Positions 10,203 through 26,510 of a stretch of DNA of 64,000 nucleotides are shown piece by piece. This DNA comes from Vitrella brassicaformis (Eukaryota > Sar > Vitrellaceae): the NCBI GenBank assembly GCA_001179505.1, contig CDMY01000352.1, positions 41,827 through 105,826 of the forward strand, read 5' to 3'. The first letter of the stretch is position 1; every line of letters begins with the position of its first letter. The notes beneath the pieces were generated by a model, which worked only from the letters and a program-made list of their open reading frames with translations, made no database searches and was not told where the DNA came from. A program made the translations under genes and the position numbers.

Positions 10203-12586
10203 TCAGGCTTTATTGGACGAGACTGGGGGATTCAGATAAATAACCTGTACGCAGCCCAGCCACACCGCCGGCAGACAGACAGACAGACAGACGATGAGAT
10301 GTCGCGGAAGGACCAGACCAGTGGAGTGGGGGTGGGGGGTGGGGTGAGTGCGGTGCCTTTCGCTCACTTGCACGGTTATGTCGTCGACCACGTTGCCCTC
10401 CTCCGCCACCCACCTGTCAAACGAACGCCACACAACACAACACAAGACAAGACAAGACAAGATGCAAGAGCAGCTAGATTAGATAGATGTGTGATAAGGT
10501 GTGTGTGTTGTGTTGTTTCACAAACCGTTTCCATGACTCTCCGGCGAGTGTCTCGGCGGCCTCCTGGACGTTCTTGATGGGCCTGCTGGCGACCATGTCG
10601 ACGGCCTCCTGGGAGGAAATGAACTCCCACACGCCGTCGCTGCACATGATGATGAACTGGTCCTTGGAAGGGTCAAGATTGTACACTGATTGATGGACGC
10701 ACCCACATCATGTCATGTGGTGTGGTGGATTGGATTGGATTGTGCGAATGGTCTGGTCCGTGTGTGTGTGTGATCTGTTCTCTTCTGTTCTGTACATGTG
10801 ATCTCTGGTTCGGCGATGACCCCTGCTGATGAGCCGACAGTGTCACCCAACGCTCTGATATACACACACAGACAGACAGAGAGAGAGGGAGACACACATA
10901 TGAGACACACAGGGGAATGCAATGCGTGTGTTGTGTTGTGTTGTCGGGTCGGTGGGGCCGGGGCAGGGAGGGGAGGGGAGGTGCCCACCTAGACATGGCG
11001 AGTCCGGGGTAGAGTTTGCCCTTGACGAACACGCGATACGGAATGTCGCCCTCCAACCGGCGAACCTGACCACCTGCACACAAAAACAGAGACACAGACA
11101 CGCACGGGCGTCGTTCTGGGGCATTCTAGTCAGAGGTGTGTGTGTGTGTGTGTACCTGATGCGACGATTCTTTTCTTCTCAGCCTCCAGGTTGGGCTTGT
11201 GGTCGTTGGTCAGATCCACAGCCCACACGCGACGAGCTGAAGCAACAAACACACACACACACACATACACACACACACTCCTTATTAGAGCCAGGCTACC
11301 CACAGCCAGCACGCACACACACACCTGTGAAATGGTTGTCACCTTTTTGGTCTACTTTGCCGAGTACGCATCTGGAGTCGCCGACGTGGGCCACCCACAG
11401 CTTGTGCTCACTCATGCGGTGCAGCGCCACAGTGGCGGTGCTCCCGCTCAACGTGCAGTCGAACCGACCCGTCGCAGCCGTCTGCTCCAACAACTTGTGC
11501 ACCTGCAAAACCAAACACACACACACACACACACGTCGCCACACGTGAAAGAGGGGGAGGGGGGGGCACGGGGCGTGTGTGTTGTGTGTGTATGATGGGA
11601 TGGATGGTAGGGAGCGACCTGTAGGAATGCGTATCTGAGTGCGGCTTTAGGGTCTGTCTGGAAGTTGGAGTGGCCGCAGACGAGCTTGGGGATGTGCTGC
11701 TGCACGAAATGCGACACGTCATGGCCGTACGGGCCGTGACCTACACACACACACACACACACACGATCACACACACATGTGAGCACAGGGCGGGGCGGGC
11801 ATGCACATAATCCAGTGTCCATCGACTTGACTGTCTGTCTGACTGTCTGTCTGCCTGTCTGTCTGTCTGGCTGACCGTCAAACACGCCATACAAGGCCCA
11901 GTCCCCCATCCTGACACACACACAGACAGACACGGCAAGGCAAGACCAGGAAAAGATATGTCGTCCCATCCATCCCACATCTCAGCTGTCTGTCTGTCTG
12001 TCTATGTGAACGAGCCGAGCCCTACAACCGACCTGTAGATGAAGAAGTCGTCCTGGTTGGGCGACTCGGGTTTGAGCCCCTTCCTGCAGGCGTACCCCAC
12101 ACCCACGTCGCCAAACGACATACCGTCACCGCGCAGCTCCTGCATCTTGTTCTGATGAGATGAGATAGATGAACCAAACACATAGCAACACATACCAACA
12201 AACACACCGTCAAATCATCAACCAACCCACACCTCCCTCTCTCTGCTCACATCGAATCCCCTCTGGACTCCATTGGACGGCGCGCCCGAGACGGAGAGGC
12301 GTCTGCCCGTGTTGGCGAACTGGCCCATCCAGTTCTGGTCGCCCACCTTGTCGGGCGCCGGTGTGGCCTCGGTCTGGTGGTTGCTGGAGGCCATGGTGCT
12401 GCCATTGCCCTCGAGTGGCGGCAGCTGCGTCCCCACCGAACCGCGAGGCTCCTCTTCGTCAGACGAGACGGGCCGCGCCTCGCTGGACTGGCTCACCGAC
12501 AGCCGCCGTCTGCGGTCGGCAATGCGCTTGCCGGCGGCGTCATCGGTGACGTCGTCCGTGGCGCTCTTGCTGCCGCAACTACCCAT
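10203..12586 (-). CDS. PP2C-type (PPM) Ser/Thr phosphatase, N-terminally acylated
   Basis: Eleven exons (12251-12586, 12033-12151, 11876-11910, 11619-11740, 11343-11502, 11156-11236, 10989-11073, 10796-10854, 10526-10685, 10368-10413, 10203-10244) give 414 aa, in phase. The PPM motifs occur in order: NQDDFFIY, YGVFDGHGPYG (metal-binding DGHG), HVGDSRCVLG, AVDLTNDHKP, LAMSRALGD, FIIMCSDGVWEFIS, and VDDITVQVIYL. Asp residues of DGHG, SDG and DDIT are the expected Mn/Mg ligands, so activity is expected. The N-terminus MGSCGSKS is a textbook N-myristoylation plus palmitoylation signal, predicting membrane attachment. Residues 2-110 are otherwise low complexity with two near-identical basophilic phosphosites, RRRRLSVS and GRRLSVS. 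It diverges from the coiled-coil gene. Substrate unknown; family certain. Confidence 0.93.
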
Positions 12587-12816
12587 ACTAGCACCCAGGG
12601 TCCCTGAAGCCGGTGGTGCCGCACCGCCGACGGTCTTCCGCTTGGGTTTGGCCCGTGCTGGCGTCTGCACGGGAAGATGCGATAGGGTCCTCTTCTTCAA
12701 CTGCCGATGAGACAAAATCTTGAACGACGGGGGAAGGGACGCAACGCGGCTGAGCAGGCCGCGTGACGACCTCACAGCAGCACGGCAGGGGGCGGGAGAG
12801 CCGAGCCTCACTGGAA

Positions 12817-14370
12817 ATGTGCCAAACGACTGCCTCCGAACCCTCTACGCCAAAATCGCAACCATCGCCACTCGAGCTCGCAGATTTAAATGGTTTCGCC
12901 CACGCCCTAAGAACCCTGAGCAGAGGAGGCCCATGCATGGCAGGAGCGGGTGAGCCCAACACCAAGAAGGTGTCGGCATGGATGAGCCGATACAAGAAAA
13001 ACAATGCCGTGCTGGACACCCTCACTGAGCAGGTGGAGAGGCTCCGTACCCAGGTCCACAAGATGGAGCGGGAGGTGCTGGCAGGCGAAACAGAATACGG
13101 CAGAGAGGTAAGGGTGAGGGAGGGGAGGAAAAGACAACAAATGCGACAAATAAATGGGCGAGGAGTGCCGTGCCTGCTGGATTTCGTGTCCAGGTGAATC
13201 TCATCCTGCAAGACCTCAAGCGGCGCTCAGAGGAGGCACGGGTACGCTCCTTGACTTAGAGACGCTCCTTGGTCATTCGGCCGCGCAGGCTGTTCTCTCT
13301 GCGTGTGCATGTGTGTGTTAGGAGCAGCTGCAAATAGAGAAGGAGAAGAACACGGCCGTGGCGCGTCAGGTGGCCGAGGGCCGCAAGGCCAAGCTCTCAT
13401 TGCAGAAGCAGTGGGAGTCGCTCGAAGTCGACTATGCCAAGAAGCGCGGCCTGTACGAGAAGCGTGTGCAGGAGAAGGAGGCCCTGGACAAGCAGATAGA
13501 GGCCCTCAGCCACAAGCTCGAGAACCTGGCGCTGCAGAAGGCCAAGTGCCAGGCCGAGTTGGCACAGCTGCGCGAAGACAGACAGCTGGAACAGTCATTC
13601 CTCGGTCGGTGAACAAACACGGATGCACCGCTTTAAGCTGCATCAATCACTTGTGTGGATGAATGGTGTCGTGTGTGTGGATCGGATCACCAGATGTGCG
13701 CAACACGGAGATTCGTCTGTTGTCGGATACCCTGACGTCCACCCAGCACGCATCGACCCTCCACAACGTGCGCCACCCGCTACACCTCGACCCCGCCCTC
13801 ACAGACGCCTACGAGCACAACATGCACCTCCCACCACCCGCCTCGCACCACCACCAGCAGGGCGATGACCACATCGATCCCGAGCACATCGACCTGGACG
13901 ACGAGAGTGCGTGTGATGATGACGATCATGACTCGGGCATCCCCCACGCCGTCGGTGCGCCCAGCGGGCCTCTCGACACCATCCCAGAACTTAGCGAGGA
14001 TCCTTCCAACACGGTCACACCCGCCCGGCACACCCCGGCAGATCGCCTGTTGCTGCCCCCTGCCGGCTCGCTCTCACTCATGCGTCAACAGGGTGTTGGG
14101 CAAGACATGGCGGCCGTCGGCACCCCACCGGCCCCCGTGTTGATGATGTGTGAGGGTGGTGTTGGCTGCTCGGGCAGCAACGAGGTCGAGGACGGCAGCA
14201 ACGAGGCTGTGCAGGGTGAGTCGCCCGAGTGTGTTGATTTGGGTTCGCCTGTGCCGCCGGAGGTGTCGGCGATGCCCACACACATGCCGGGCGAGATGGC
14301 GATTGGAGCACAGCAGGCAGGAGGCGTGGGAGGCGGCCAGGGGGCGCGGCGAGAGGTGCAGATGCAGTGA
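12817..14370 (+). CDS. Coiled-coil protein of unknown function
   Basis: Four exons (12817-13107, 13194-13241, 13322-13604, 13694-14370) give 432 aa in phase. Residues about 55-205 form a long charged coiled coil (AVLDTLTEQVERLRTQVHKM ... LEVDYAKKRGLYEKRVQEK ... ELAQLREDRQLEQSFL). The rest is a low-complexity acidic, His- and Pro-rich tail with DDESACDDDDHD. I do not recognise the family. Start choice is uncertain: ATG 12817 is the longest, but the recurrent promoter 8-mer at 12875-12882 lies inside that extension, so ATG 12937 may be the true start. It shares a short divergent region with PP2C. Confidence 0.75.
12875..12882. promoter_or_regulatory. AGCTCGCA element, PP2C/coiled-coil divergent region
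   Basis: Exact AGCTCGCA followed by GATTTAAAT. It lies 55 bp upstream of ATG 12937 and 289 bp upstream of the PP2C start. One of eight exact copies, all in head-to-head intergenic regions. Confidence 0.45.
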
Positions 14371-15660
14371 CGCAGGGTGGATAGAAGGGAGTAGATGGAT
14401 GGATGGACGGACGGATGTAAAGGATAGAGAGAGAGATTGAGAGAGATTCCCGTGTGTGTGCAAATCCATCGCATGTGTGTGTGTGCGTGTGTGTGTGGTG
14501 GGTGAGTGACTCACTAACGTAGCTGCTAATGTTCAGACAGCATTGACTGACTTGACAGCGACGCAACTGCAGGATGTGGTTGTCTTGTTTTGACGCGTTG
14601 TTTGCCTGTGGATTGCGCTGCTTATAAGACTGCACACACAATAGTCAGCCCTGATCACCGTCATCACGGCCATCGATCAGGCTCGCCGTCGTGTGTGTCG
14701 TCTCATGAGCCGCACAAGACCAGGACCGCCGATATGACTACTTGTACCTGTTCGGGTGTGCAGAAAGACAGAGAGATGAGGGGGAACGACTTGGGTGTGT
14801 AGATATATATGTGTCACAGCGCTGAGTGACTCGACTTGCTGGCGACTTGCCTTTGCTTACTGTATCTTGTCGACTGTGCTGCTCGTGTGCCGACGCGTGC
14901 GACGGCAAATCGGATTGGGCACCTCAAACAACGGTGCTCGATCAGGTTCGTTGTCGGGTGCATCGTGCATGATCGGTGCAGGCCTGGCCAAGACAGCTTA
15001 CTGGAATACTTGATGCGTGTGTATATTGGCACACACAGTGGAATGTCCGCTTCGTTAAGATGACCAGTCAGTCGGCTGATGCAAACCAAACCATGCAAGT
15101 CGCGTCGCTTCCCGCGACAGGAAAGGAGCATGTCTCACTCATCCAGTCCACCACATCAGTCTATCTCACGCAGCCACCAATCAGACCAAAACACAAAAAT
15201 ACCCCCTCGTGTGTGTGTGCAGTGCGCAGAGGGTCCCAGAGAGAGGAAAGGTTCGATCGTTTGTATGTACAAGCAGCCCAACCAGCAGTCAGCTTAGCGG
15301 CAACCTATACAGACACCACGGACGGCAGGCAGTGTACTGCACACAGTACTTGAAACCAGCCAACCATTCACTCACTCACTCACACTCTCGGATGCAGCCA
15401 TCGTCATTCAAATGTAATTGATTGCGCGCGTCACGTATGGTGACGAGTACGCACACACGAGCTCCGTTACGCAGACCACCAGTTGGCCCACCACACGCAG
15501 CAGCTCAGCCTGGCTGGCTGGCTGGCTGGCTGCTTGTCTGCCTTGGTGCGTGTGGGGACACCTCATCTCATTGACACACTCAGTCACTCACTCAAGAAAC
15601 TCTCTGCAGCGTAAAGCTACACTCCTTTATATGCTGTCCACGTCACGTCACTCACGTCCG
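14371..15660. other. Intergenic, convergent, no gene seen
   Basis: About 1.3 kb between the coiled-coil gene (+) and the GDT1-like gene (-), both ending here. It contains ATGG/GGAC and CTGG repeats (15508-15535), ACTC runs and short CA tracts, but no splice-consistent reading frame with protein-like composition. Confidence 0.5.
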
Positions 15661-17268
15661 TCATGAGAATACCCTCCCCATCATCTCTGTCAGAGACGCC
15701 AAAACTGTTATGCCCTGTCAGACATACACAACACAAACCCACCCGACACACGGAAGACGTCCATCCCTGTCTGCCTTTCTGTCGCCGAGTGCTTCGCTTT
15801 GCCACCCAGGTACCTGTTTAGAGAGTGCCTCGAGGAAGGTGTTGCCGGCGAAGAGCAGAAAGACTACTCCCCCTGCCAGCGCTGCCGCACGCTCAGACAC
15901 ATAAGACGTCAGAAGCGAACCTGACATCACATCACGCCACACCACACCACACCACACACACAGAGGCAGATCAGATGCACTCATGTGTGGGGATTGATTG
16001 GCAGGGATGGCAAAGGCTTCTCCTGACCTCCGACGACGGCGATGAAAGTGGCGATCATGTGTCCGACTGATCCGCCCACGACGACTCCCCATGGGTTCTT
16101 GGCCGCACCCAACGCTATCGTGCTGATCATCGACTTGTCGCCCCACTCAGCCACAAAGATCAACGAAAACGTCTCTACGTAGACACACACAAACACCGCG
16201 ATGAAGAACAGACAGACGCACCTCCCACAACATAAGCCTTCCCACTCACTGACCAACAAGAATGGCCCATTGTGTGGGAGAGAGACCGAATCGTGTCTGC
16301 TGTTTCTCGACCTCCTGCTGGGCCTCTTCGAACTCCTCATTCTCCTCGCCCTCCTTGCCCTCCTCCAGCCCCGCCTTGATGTTCTGCACGCCGAATAACA
16401 CCAGCAGGGCGGCGGCGGCGTAGTCGTCGAAGGGGACGGTGGTGGTGAAGGGCAGCGCGTGGAACACCTGACCTATCAACACCGATATTGCCGTCATCAG
16501 TATCAACGCACCAGTCGTCCCTAATGGCACACACACACACACAGCCACACAGCCACACAGCCACACAGCCACACACACGCAGATCCCATTGGTGGCTGGC
16601 AGGCAGGCAGGCAGGCAGACAGGCGTACCGATGAAGACGAGCCGCCTCGAGTACTTGAGCGAGAGCAGGGCCGAGATAAAGAAGGTCTTGTCGCCGATCT
16701 CAGACAAAAAGATGAGCGAGAAGCCAGCAATCAGCGCCGAATAGAACTCAGGCACGGCAGTCTGCAGGAAGGGCAGCGTGGGCAGCGTCAGGGCCGCTGG
16801 CGGGAAGGGCGGCACCGACGGCAACGGCGGGCTGGGAATCGCCACCGACGCAACAGCGGGAATCACGCTGCTGATCAGGGGCATCAGTGCCACCGCCACA
16901 GCAGTTACACCCGCAACCATCTTCCGCAACCTCTTCGGGTTGGCCCTCATTCTTGCAAGCCAGCTGTCCATGTGCGCATGGTCGTCCTCGAGAGGGCTGA
17001 AAGACGGTGGGACTGGGACTGGTCGTCGTAGTGGTGACACCACCTCAGGACCATCATCGCGATCAGCGGGTGGGTCCAGATCAGTCACCCGCCTAGACAG
17101 CAGCGGCGTGTGGCGGATCTCTGTCAGCGGCTGTTGCCTGCGTGATGCATCTACAGGGATGGCTGTGCGTCGGAGGGCAGCGGGACGAGCAGGTCTGAAT
17201 GCCGCGATGGGTGCCGCCAGCGACAAAAGCAATGACAGCGCGGATAGAGGCACCACTGATGCTCTCAT
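15661..17268 (-). CDS. Plastid-targeted UPF0016/GDT1-family cation (Mn2+/Ca2+/H+) transporter
   Basis: Five exons (16629-17268, 16254-16520, 16028-16174, 15814-15920, 15661-15714) give 404 aa. The family hallmark E-x-G-D-(KR)-(TS) occurs twice: [11 protein letters not shown] in the first half and [11 protein letters not shown] in the second, each opening a three-helix half. About six membrane segments follow a long head. The N-terminus is a signal peptide ([16 protein letters not shown]) ending directly before [11 protein letters not shown], a Phe-led basic transit-like stretch, as in proteins imported into complex red-derived plastids. Plant relatives (PAM71, CMT1) bring Mn into chloroplasts for photosystem II and yeast Gdt1 serves the Golgi, so a plastid Mn role is likely here. 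An acidic linker ([16 protein letters not shown]) separates the halves. Confidence 0.92.
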
Positions 17269-17314
17269 CGTGGCGTAGCCTGGCGGTGATTAAGGGGAGC
17301 TCTCCAAGCTTACT

Positions 17315-17322
17315 AGCTCGCA
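17315..17322. promoter_or_regulatory. AGCTCGCA element, GDT1-like/DMT divergent region
   Basis: Exact AGCTCGCA in the 170-bp head-to-head region, 47 bp upstream of the GDT1-like ATG and 117 bp upstream of the DMT ATG. Confidence 0.5.
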
Positions 17323-17438
17323 CGGAGCAGAAAGATTTCTGTGTTCTCCTTCTCCTTGGGCGTTCCCAACGTTCCTACCTATCGGCGAGGCGAGAGCGAC
17401 GTTTGAATTCTCCCCACCGGAGTGGGAGCGGTGTTTTC

Positions 17439-19341
17439 ATGACCGTCGACGATGGCTGCAGCGCCAGCGAGGCAGTGGCATCCCCTGCCACCTTCCTCGC
17501 CACACACACACCAGCGCCGCCGCACAAATCCAGCAGCCCTCGCGTCAATTTCAGCTCACCTGATGATGGTGCGTACCGACCTGCAGCCACCTGTCTGGGA
17601 CGGAAGCACGATGAGGCTGATGATGTTGACGACAGCACACCCCAGTTCGAGTGGACGGCGACGGCGCAGTCGACGGGCTCGACGCTGTCGCTGCCCGATA
17701 GCCCCACACACACCGACACGGCGAGTCCAGGGGCCCTCCACTCCCTCTTTGGCAGACCCCTGTATGCCAAGCTGGGGACTGCAGACGACTCGCCGGCACG
17801 CAGACAGCAGCAGCACCAGCATCATCAAGACGCAGACGTCCTGGAGGTCACGAAGCTGACAGTCAGTGTCGACAGTAACAGCGATGCTGCTGTGGCTGTG
17901 GGTGTGGGTGTGGCGGCCCCACCACGGAAGCGGGGCAGATTGGAGGCTTCCCTCGGCCTCATCTTATGCGGCGCCTCCGCATTCTTTTTCGCCTTGGCGT
18001 GTAAGCAGAGGCAGAGCAGAGCACCACACATGGATATCGACCCACAAAGCAGTCCTCATCACACGACAAACAAACCTTTGTCGTGTGTGTGTTTCCTGCG
18101 TGCAGCGATGTTTGTGAAGATTGCGAGCAAGGAGGTCCCCGTCGCCTACATCATCTTCTCGCGCGGCTTCTTGCAGACGGTCTTGGCGGTGGCCAGTATG
18201 CTGCTGCAGGGGGTGATGGAGGGGCGGTGGGTCAACTTGCTGGGCCAGCGGGGCATCAGGCATCTGCTCTTCTGCCGCGGCCTGTTTGGGGCTTTCGCTG
18301 TGGGCTTGTTCTTCTTCACTGTCACGCAGCTGCCGCTTGGGGACGCGTCGGCCGTCTTTTTCACCTCACCTATTGTTACGGTACAGCAGCACACCGACAC
18401 CGACACAGAGAGACGGAAAGGCAGACAGACATGTGTTTTGTCTGTGTGTGTGTTTCGCCGTTTCCGCCACTCCACAGGCGTTGCTAGCGTACCTGGTTCT
18501 GGGCGAGGCGTGGGCCGCATCCAACTGGATCATCGCTTTCGTGTCCTTCTGCGGTGTGATGCTCATCGCCCGCCCATCTGCGCTCTTCCCCCCCTCCCTC
18601 CTTCCCCCCGACCCATGCGCTGCTGGCGGCCACCGGCTGCTGTCAGACCACGAGCTGTACCCCCTGCACGCCGCCCTCGACTGCTCTCACCGTGCCTCGC
18701 CGCCACACCTGGTGCCTCGGACAGGGGCCGTGTGTCTCGCCTTCGTCGGCGCTATCAGCGGTATTAGGGTGGGGGAGAGATGCGCATGGCATGTGGTCCA
18801 ACGTATTCATCATGTGCTGTTCTGTGCTGTCACACGTCACACAGGAGCCGTTGCGCTGTGTTTTGTGCGTTTGATCGGCAAGCGGACGGAGCCTTTGGTG
18901 CTCGTCAACTACTTTGGCCTGTGCACGTCAGCGGTGTCTTTGGCGCTGGTGATGGCCTTCACTCCGCCGCAGACAGTTGACTTCGCCTCGGTGTCGATGG
19001 GCTCGTGGCTGGCCACTGTCGGTGTGGGCTTCCTGGGCTTCTCGGCACAGTGGTGCCTCAACAAGGGTCTCCAGCTGGAGAAGGCAGGACCGGCAGGTAC
19101 GGTACCCAGAAAATACACAACCACACCCAGAGTGCTCTCAATCACTCGTCGTCTGTTCTGTGTGTCCGTGGGTGTGGGCGTGTGCGCAGCGTTCATGCGG
19201 AATTTGGACGTGGCCTTGGCCTTCATTTTCCAGGTGTGCATACTGGGGGTCCCCCTGGACCCGCTGTCCGTCACCGGCGCGGGCCTTGTAGTGGGCTCTG
19301 CCTCGGTGATGGTGCTGCGCAAGTGCGTGAGTGGCCAATAG
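17439..19341 (+). CDS. EamA/DMT-superfamily membrane transporter
   Basis: Five exons (17439-18000, 18106-18380, 18478-18760, 18845-19096, 19190-19341) give 507 aa in phase. A soluble Ser/Thr- and His-rich N-terminal region of about 170 residues precedes roughly ten hydrophobic helices in two halves. These begin LGLILCGASAFFFALA, with IIFSRGFLQTVLA, DASAVFFTSPIVTALLAYLV and GEAWAASNW, the usual EamA pattern (a helix-4 'SP' followed by 'GE'). The second half has FSAQWCLNKGLQLE and AFIFQVCILGVPLDPL. The family includes purine, nucleotide-sugar and metabolite exporters; the substrate cannot be read from sequence. ATG 17439 is preferred because earlier in-frame ATGs would lie inside the divergent neighbour. 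Confidence 0.88.
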
Positions 19342-20389
19342 GGGAGGAGGGCAGAGAGGGCGGCGTGACGCGACGCATGATACGTGCGTGTTGGTTGTGC
19401 AGACAGACAGACAGAGAGGGACGTACACACACATTTTCAGTATGTATCCATTTTCATCACGCAAGGTGTGGTGTGGGTGGACGAGCGAAGCTCTTGCGTG
19501 ACGTGCATCTGTGGCTTTGTTGGTTGATGCGTCTGTCAGTGGGCCTCACGCGGCCCTTGTTGGTTTGGTAGAAGGAAGGCAGATAGGGAGCTTTCTCTGT
19601 GCACGGCCAGGCCAGCGTGTGTGTGTGGGTAGTCAGTGCGATGACACGAACACAGGGATGGACCTGAAGGTGGGTGGGAGGGATTCCTTCTGTTTATGTG
19701 TGACCTGACCCTATCGTGTGTGTTGTCTGTCTTGATTCGTTTGGAGAGGGTTGAATGGATAATTGACAATTTGAGCTGTTGAACCCCATCCCTCCCCTTA
19801 CAGCCTCACAACATCTCAACACTGGCTCTCTGATGTCCTGCAGTGGTCCATTTCATCCATCACCTAGAGCTGGACAACAGACGCGATGGATACCTTGAGT
19901 GTACCACCAAGTCTGTAGCGCAGCTGGAGGTGACGGATGAACAAGACCACAGTTGCGAGGCGACATCACATCATCAGGTCATGGAAACCCCCCGCCCCAT
20001 CTCATTTCAGTCCACCCAGCGAGATGTACACCACCGCCGCCACAGATGCCGCCAACGCTCTTCGCCCATGTCCGCAGCAATGAAACAGATCTGATGGATG
20101 CTCTGCGTGCATCATCAGGTCTGTGTAATGGCTGTGGACACGGCAGAACGAGACACTGACCACATCAAGTGGGCGCAACAACTGACAGAAACTGGGCAGC
20201 CGACACCCTGCTCTGCTCACTACTCAGGAAAATGCGTCATTGACCGGCTGGCTGGCCGACTGGCTGTTGGCAAAATGAGAGCTTCAAAACTGTAGGAAAC
20301 GCTATGCACATCACACAACCATCTCCCTCCCTCCCTGCCTCCTCTACACACACTCACATACATGCACTGCACACCATCGGTTGGTCGGG
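19342..20389. other. Intergenic, convergent, no gene seen
   Basis: About 1 kb between the 3' ends of the DMT transporter and the nucleotidase gene. Only short CAGA and CA tracts are visible; there is no supported coding or RNA gene. Confidence 0.5.
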
Positions 20390-20445
20390 TCAGCCTCCCT
20401 TCTCGACCGACGCCTCATCCAGTGCACGGCGCCAATCCTTTGCCA

Positions 20446-20480
<35 letters not shown>

Positions 20481-21396
20481 GCATTCAGGCAGGGCGACAG
20501 AGAGAGAGAGAGATGCACACCACCAGTTGGGCGTGTTCTCGCGCCCACACTCACCTCACCTGCCATTTGTCGATTCTGGGTCGGTCGTCGAATCGCTTGT
20601 TGTACGGCTGTGTGAAGAAGACGTGTCGCCAGATGGGCTCCATGAGGCCGTCCACCACCGTGGGTTTGTCGTCGAACAGAATGTCGCCCCGGATGAGCGT
20701 CTTGTCTCTGGTGAGTATGAGGCGCTGCTTCCACTCGACGCCCAGCTGGTCCACAACCCACTGCACCTTCTCGTACGCGCACAGGTCCGTGCAGTTGGGA
20801 TCTACACATACAACATGGCCGTCCGGCCGATCAGTGCACTGCACCCCTATATGCCTTCACATACCTACCGGGTGCAGACACGAGGAAGACGTCATGCCCC
20901 TCGCTGAGCATCTCCTTGACGGCCTCGATGCCGTAGTCGTTGGGCCTCATGGTCCGCCAGAACCCCGCCACCCCTGTGATGGCCTCGACGGTGTCGAAGT
21001 GCTCAGGCGGAAAGTCCTTGGCGTGGTGCCACTGCTGCCGCTGGTGGGGCTGCAGCAGGGGCACCTCGGGGTGGTGGATCTTCATGTGGCGGTTGAAGCT
21101 GCGGAACACAACACACACGTGCCCATGCGTGAAGACGCCAGTGATCACTTGTGTGATTGTAAGGATCTTCCCACGCACCTTTCCTCCCAATCGACGAGGG
21201 TGTTGTCCATGTCCACCAGAATGGTCTTCTTCGTCCTCGTCGACGCAGCGCCGCCGTTCATCAGACCAGTAAGCGGCAATGCAGCAAAAGCCGCCCGGAT
21301 GCACAGAGTGTCAGCAGATCCAGATAGTATCGCTGGAATGCAGCTGCATGCACTCACCAAGACCCAGAGAATGCTCATCCAACTCTCCCACCGCAT
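20390..21396 (-). CDS. 5'(3')-deoxyribonucleotidase (NT5C-like, HAD superfamily)
   Basis: Four exons (21179-21396, 20869-21098, 20560-20801, 20390-20437) give 245 aa in phase. HAD motif I is ILVDMDNTLVDWE (nucleophile Asp62, acid Asp64), motif II is VFLVSAPG, and motif III/IV is KTLIRGDILFDDKP. The insert FPPEHFDTVEAITGVAGFW matches the NT5C cap. The reaction dephosphorylates deoxynucleoside 5'- and 3'-monophosphates to control dNTP pools. The first 46 residues, including SILWVLVSACSCIPA, look like a signal peptide or anchor, unusual for a cytosolic enzyme. Met47 is an alternative start and would remove it. A promoter 8-mer overlaps the first ATG, which favours a downstream start. It is divergent from CDC5L. 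Confidence 0.9.
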
Positions 21397-21403
21397 GCGA
21401 GCT
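21396..21403. promoter_or_regulatory. TGCGAGCT element (inverted partner of 21421-21428)
   Basis: Exact TGCGAGCT sharing one base with the first nucleotidase ATG. With the next element it forms an inverted repeat, GCGAGCTT ... AAGCTCGC. Confidence 0.4.
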
Positions 21404-21420
21404 TGTAGCCAGAAATTCTA

Positions 21421-21428
21421 AGCTCGCA
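21421..21428. promoter_or_regulatory. AGCTCGCA element, nucleotidase/CDC5L divergent region
   Basis: Exact AGCTCGCA preceded by CTA and followed by CTTG, 225 bp upstream of the CDC5L ATG. Confidence 0.5.
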
Positions 21429-21595
21429 CTTGTCGACGCTAGTCTAGCTGCTGTTCGACAGCACACAAGCCGCCTGTGAATGGCTTGTTACAGCGTATCG
21501 ACTTTCTGAAGAGGAACGAGGTGTATGATCGCTGCGGCACCCTTGACGCCTGTCTGTCTGTCGGCATTCCCTTTTTTCTATCGCTGATTGATTAG

Positions 21596-26014
<4,419 letters not shown>

Positions 26015-26510
26015 GAGGGGAGGGAGGGGGGGAAGGGCCGGTTAGGGTGGGGTGTGGGCACTTCCTGTGTCGGTGTGCGTCCGTGCGTATCCGTGTGGTT
26101 GGTGCATTGCAACAACGTTATTTCTTATCTACTGGTATGGGTGCTGCTGGTTGGTTCATGGCGGCGCGGCGTAGTCCACTACGAGATGAACACGGGAGGG
26201 CGGACACAGTGGGTGTTTCAAGCACGGCCCAGCCAATCATGTCATGTCATGAACACATTGACTGACGGTTCCACAAGCAACCGCAACTGTCGCTCCAAGT
26301 TGCGATGTCAAAAAACTTTAGCCACCATGGCATGGATCATCCTTACACAGGTCGGTCAGCTGAGTAGGGCGGGGCGGGGCGGGCCACAAAAGGCAGGCAA
26401 CCCAGCCCCGCCCGCACAGGAATACATACCGTCCAGATGCACCGCACCCACACCGACCGAATGCACACATCGCGTCAGTCAATGAGTCAGTGAGTCAGTG
26501 AGTCAGTGCG
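26015..26510. other. Intergenic, convergent 3' ends
   Basis: About 500 bp between CDC5L and the deaminase gene. It contains a short GGGGC repeat (26366-26382) and GAGTCAGT repeats (26482-26508). No gene seen. Confidence 0.5.

Noticed and set aside
17199-17438. N-terminal extension of the DMT transporter from ATG 17199
   Set aside because: Would overlap the coding region and promoter of the divergent GDT1-like gene; the sequence is not transporter-like and ATG 17439 fits better.
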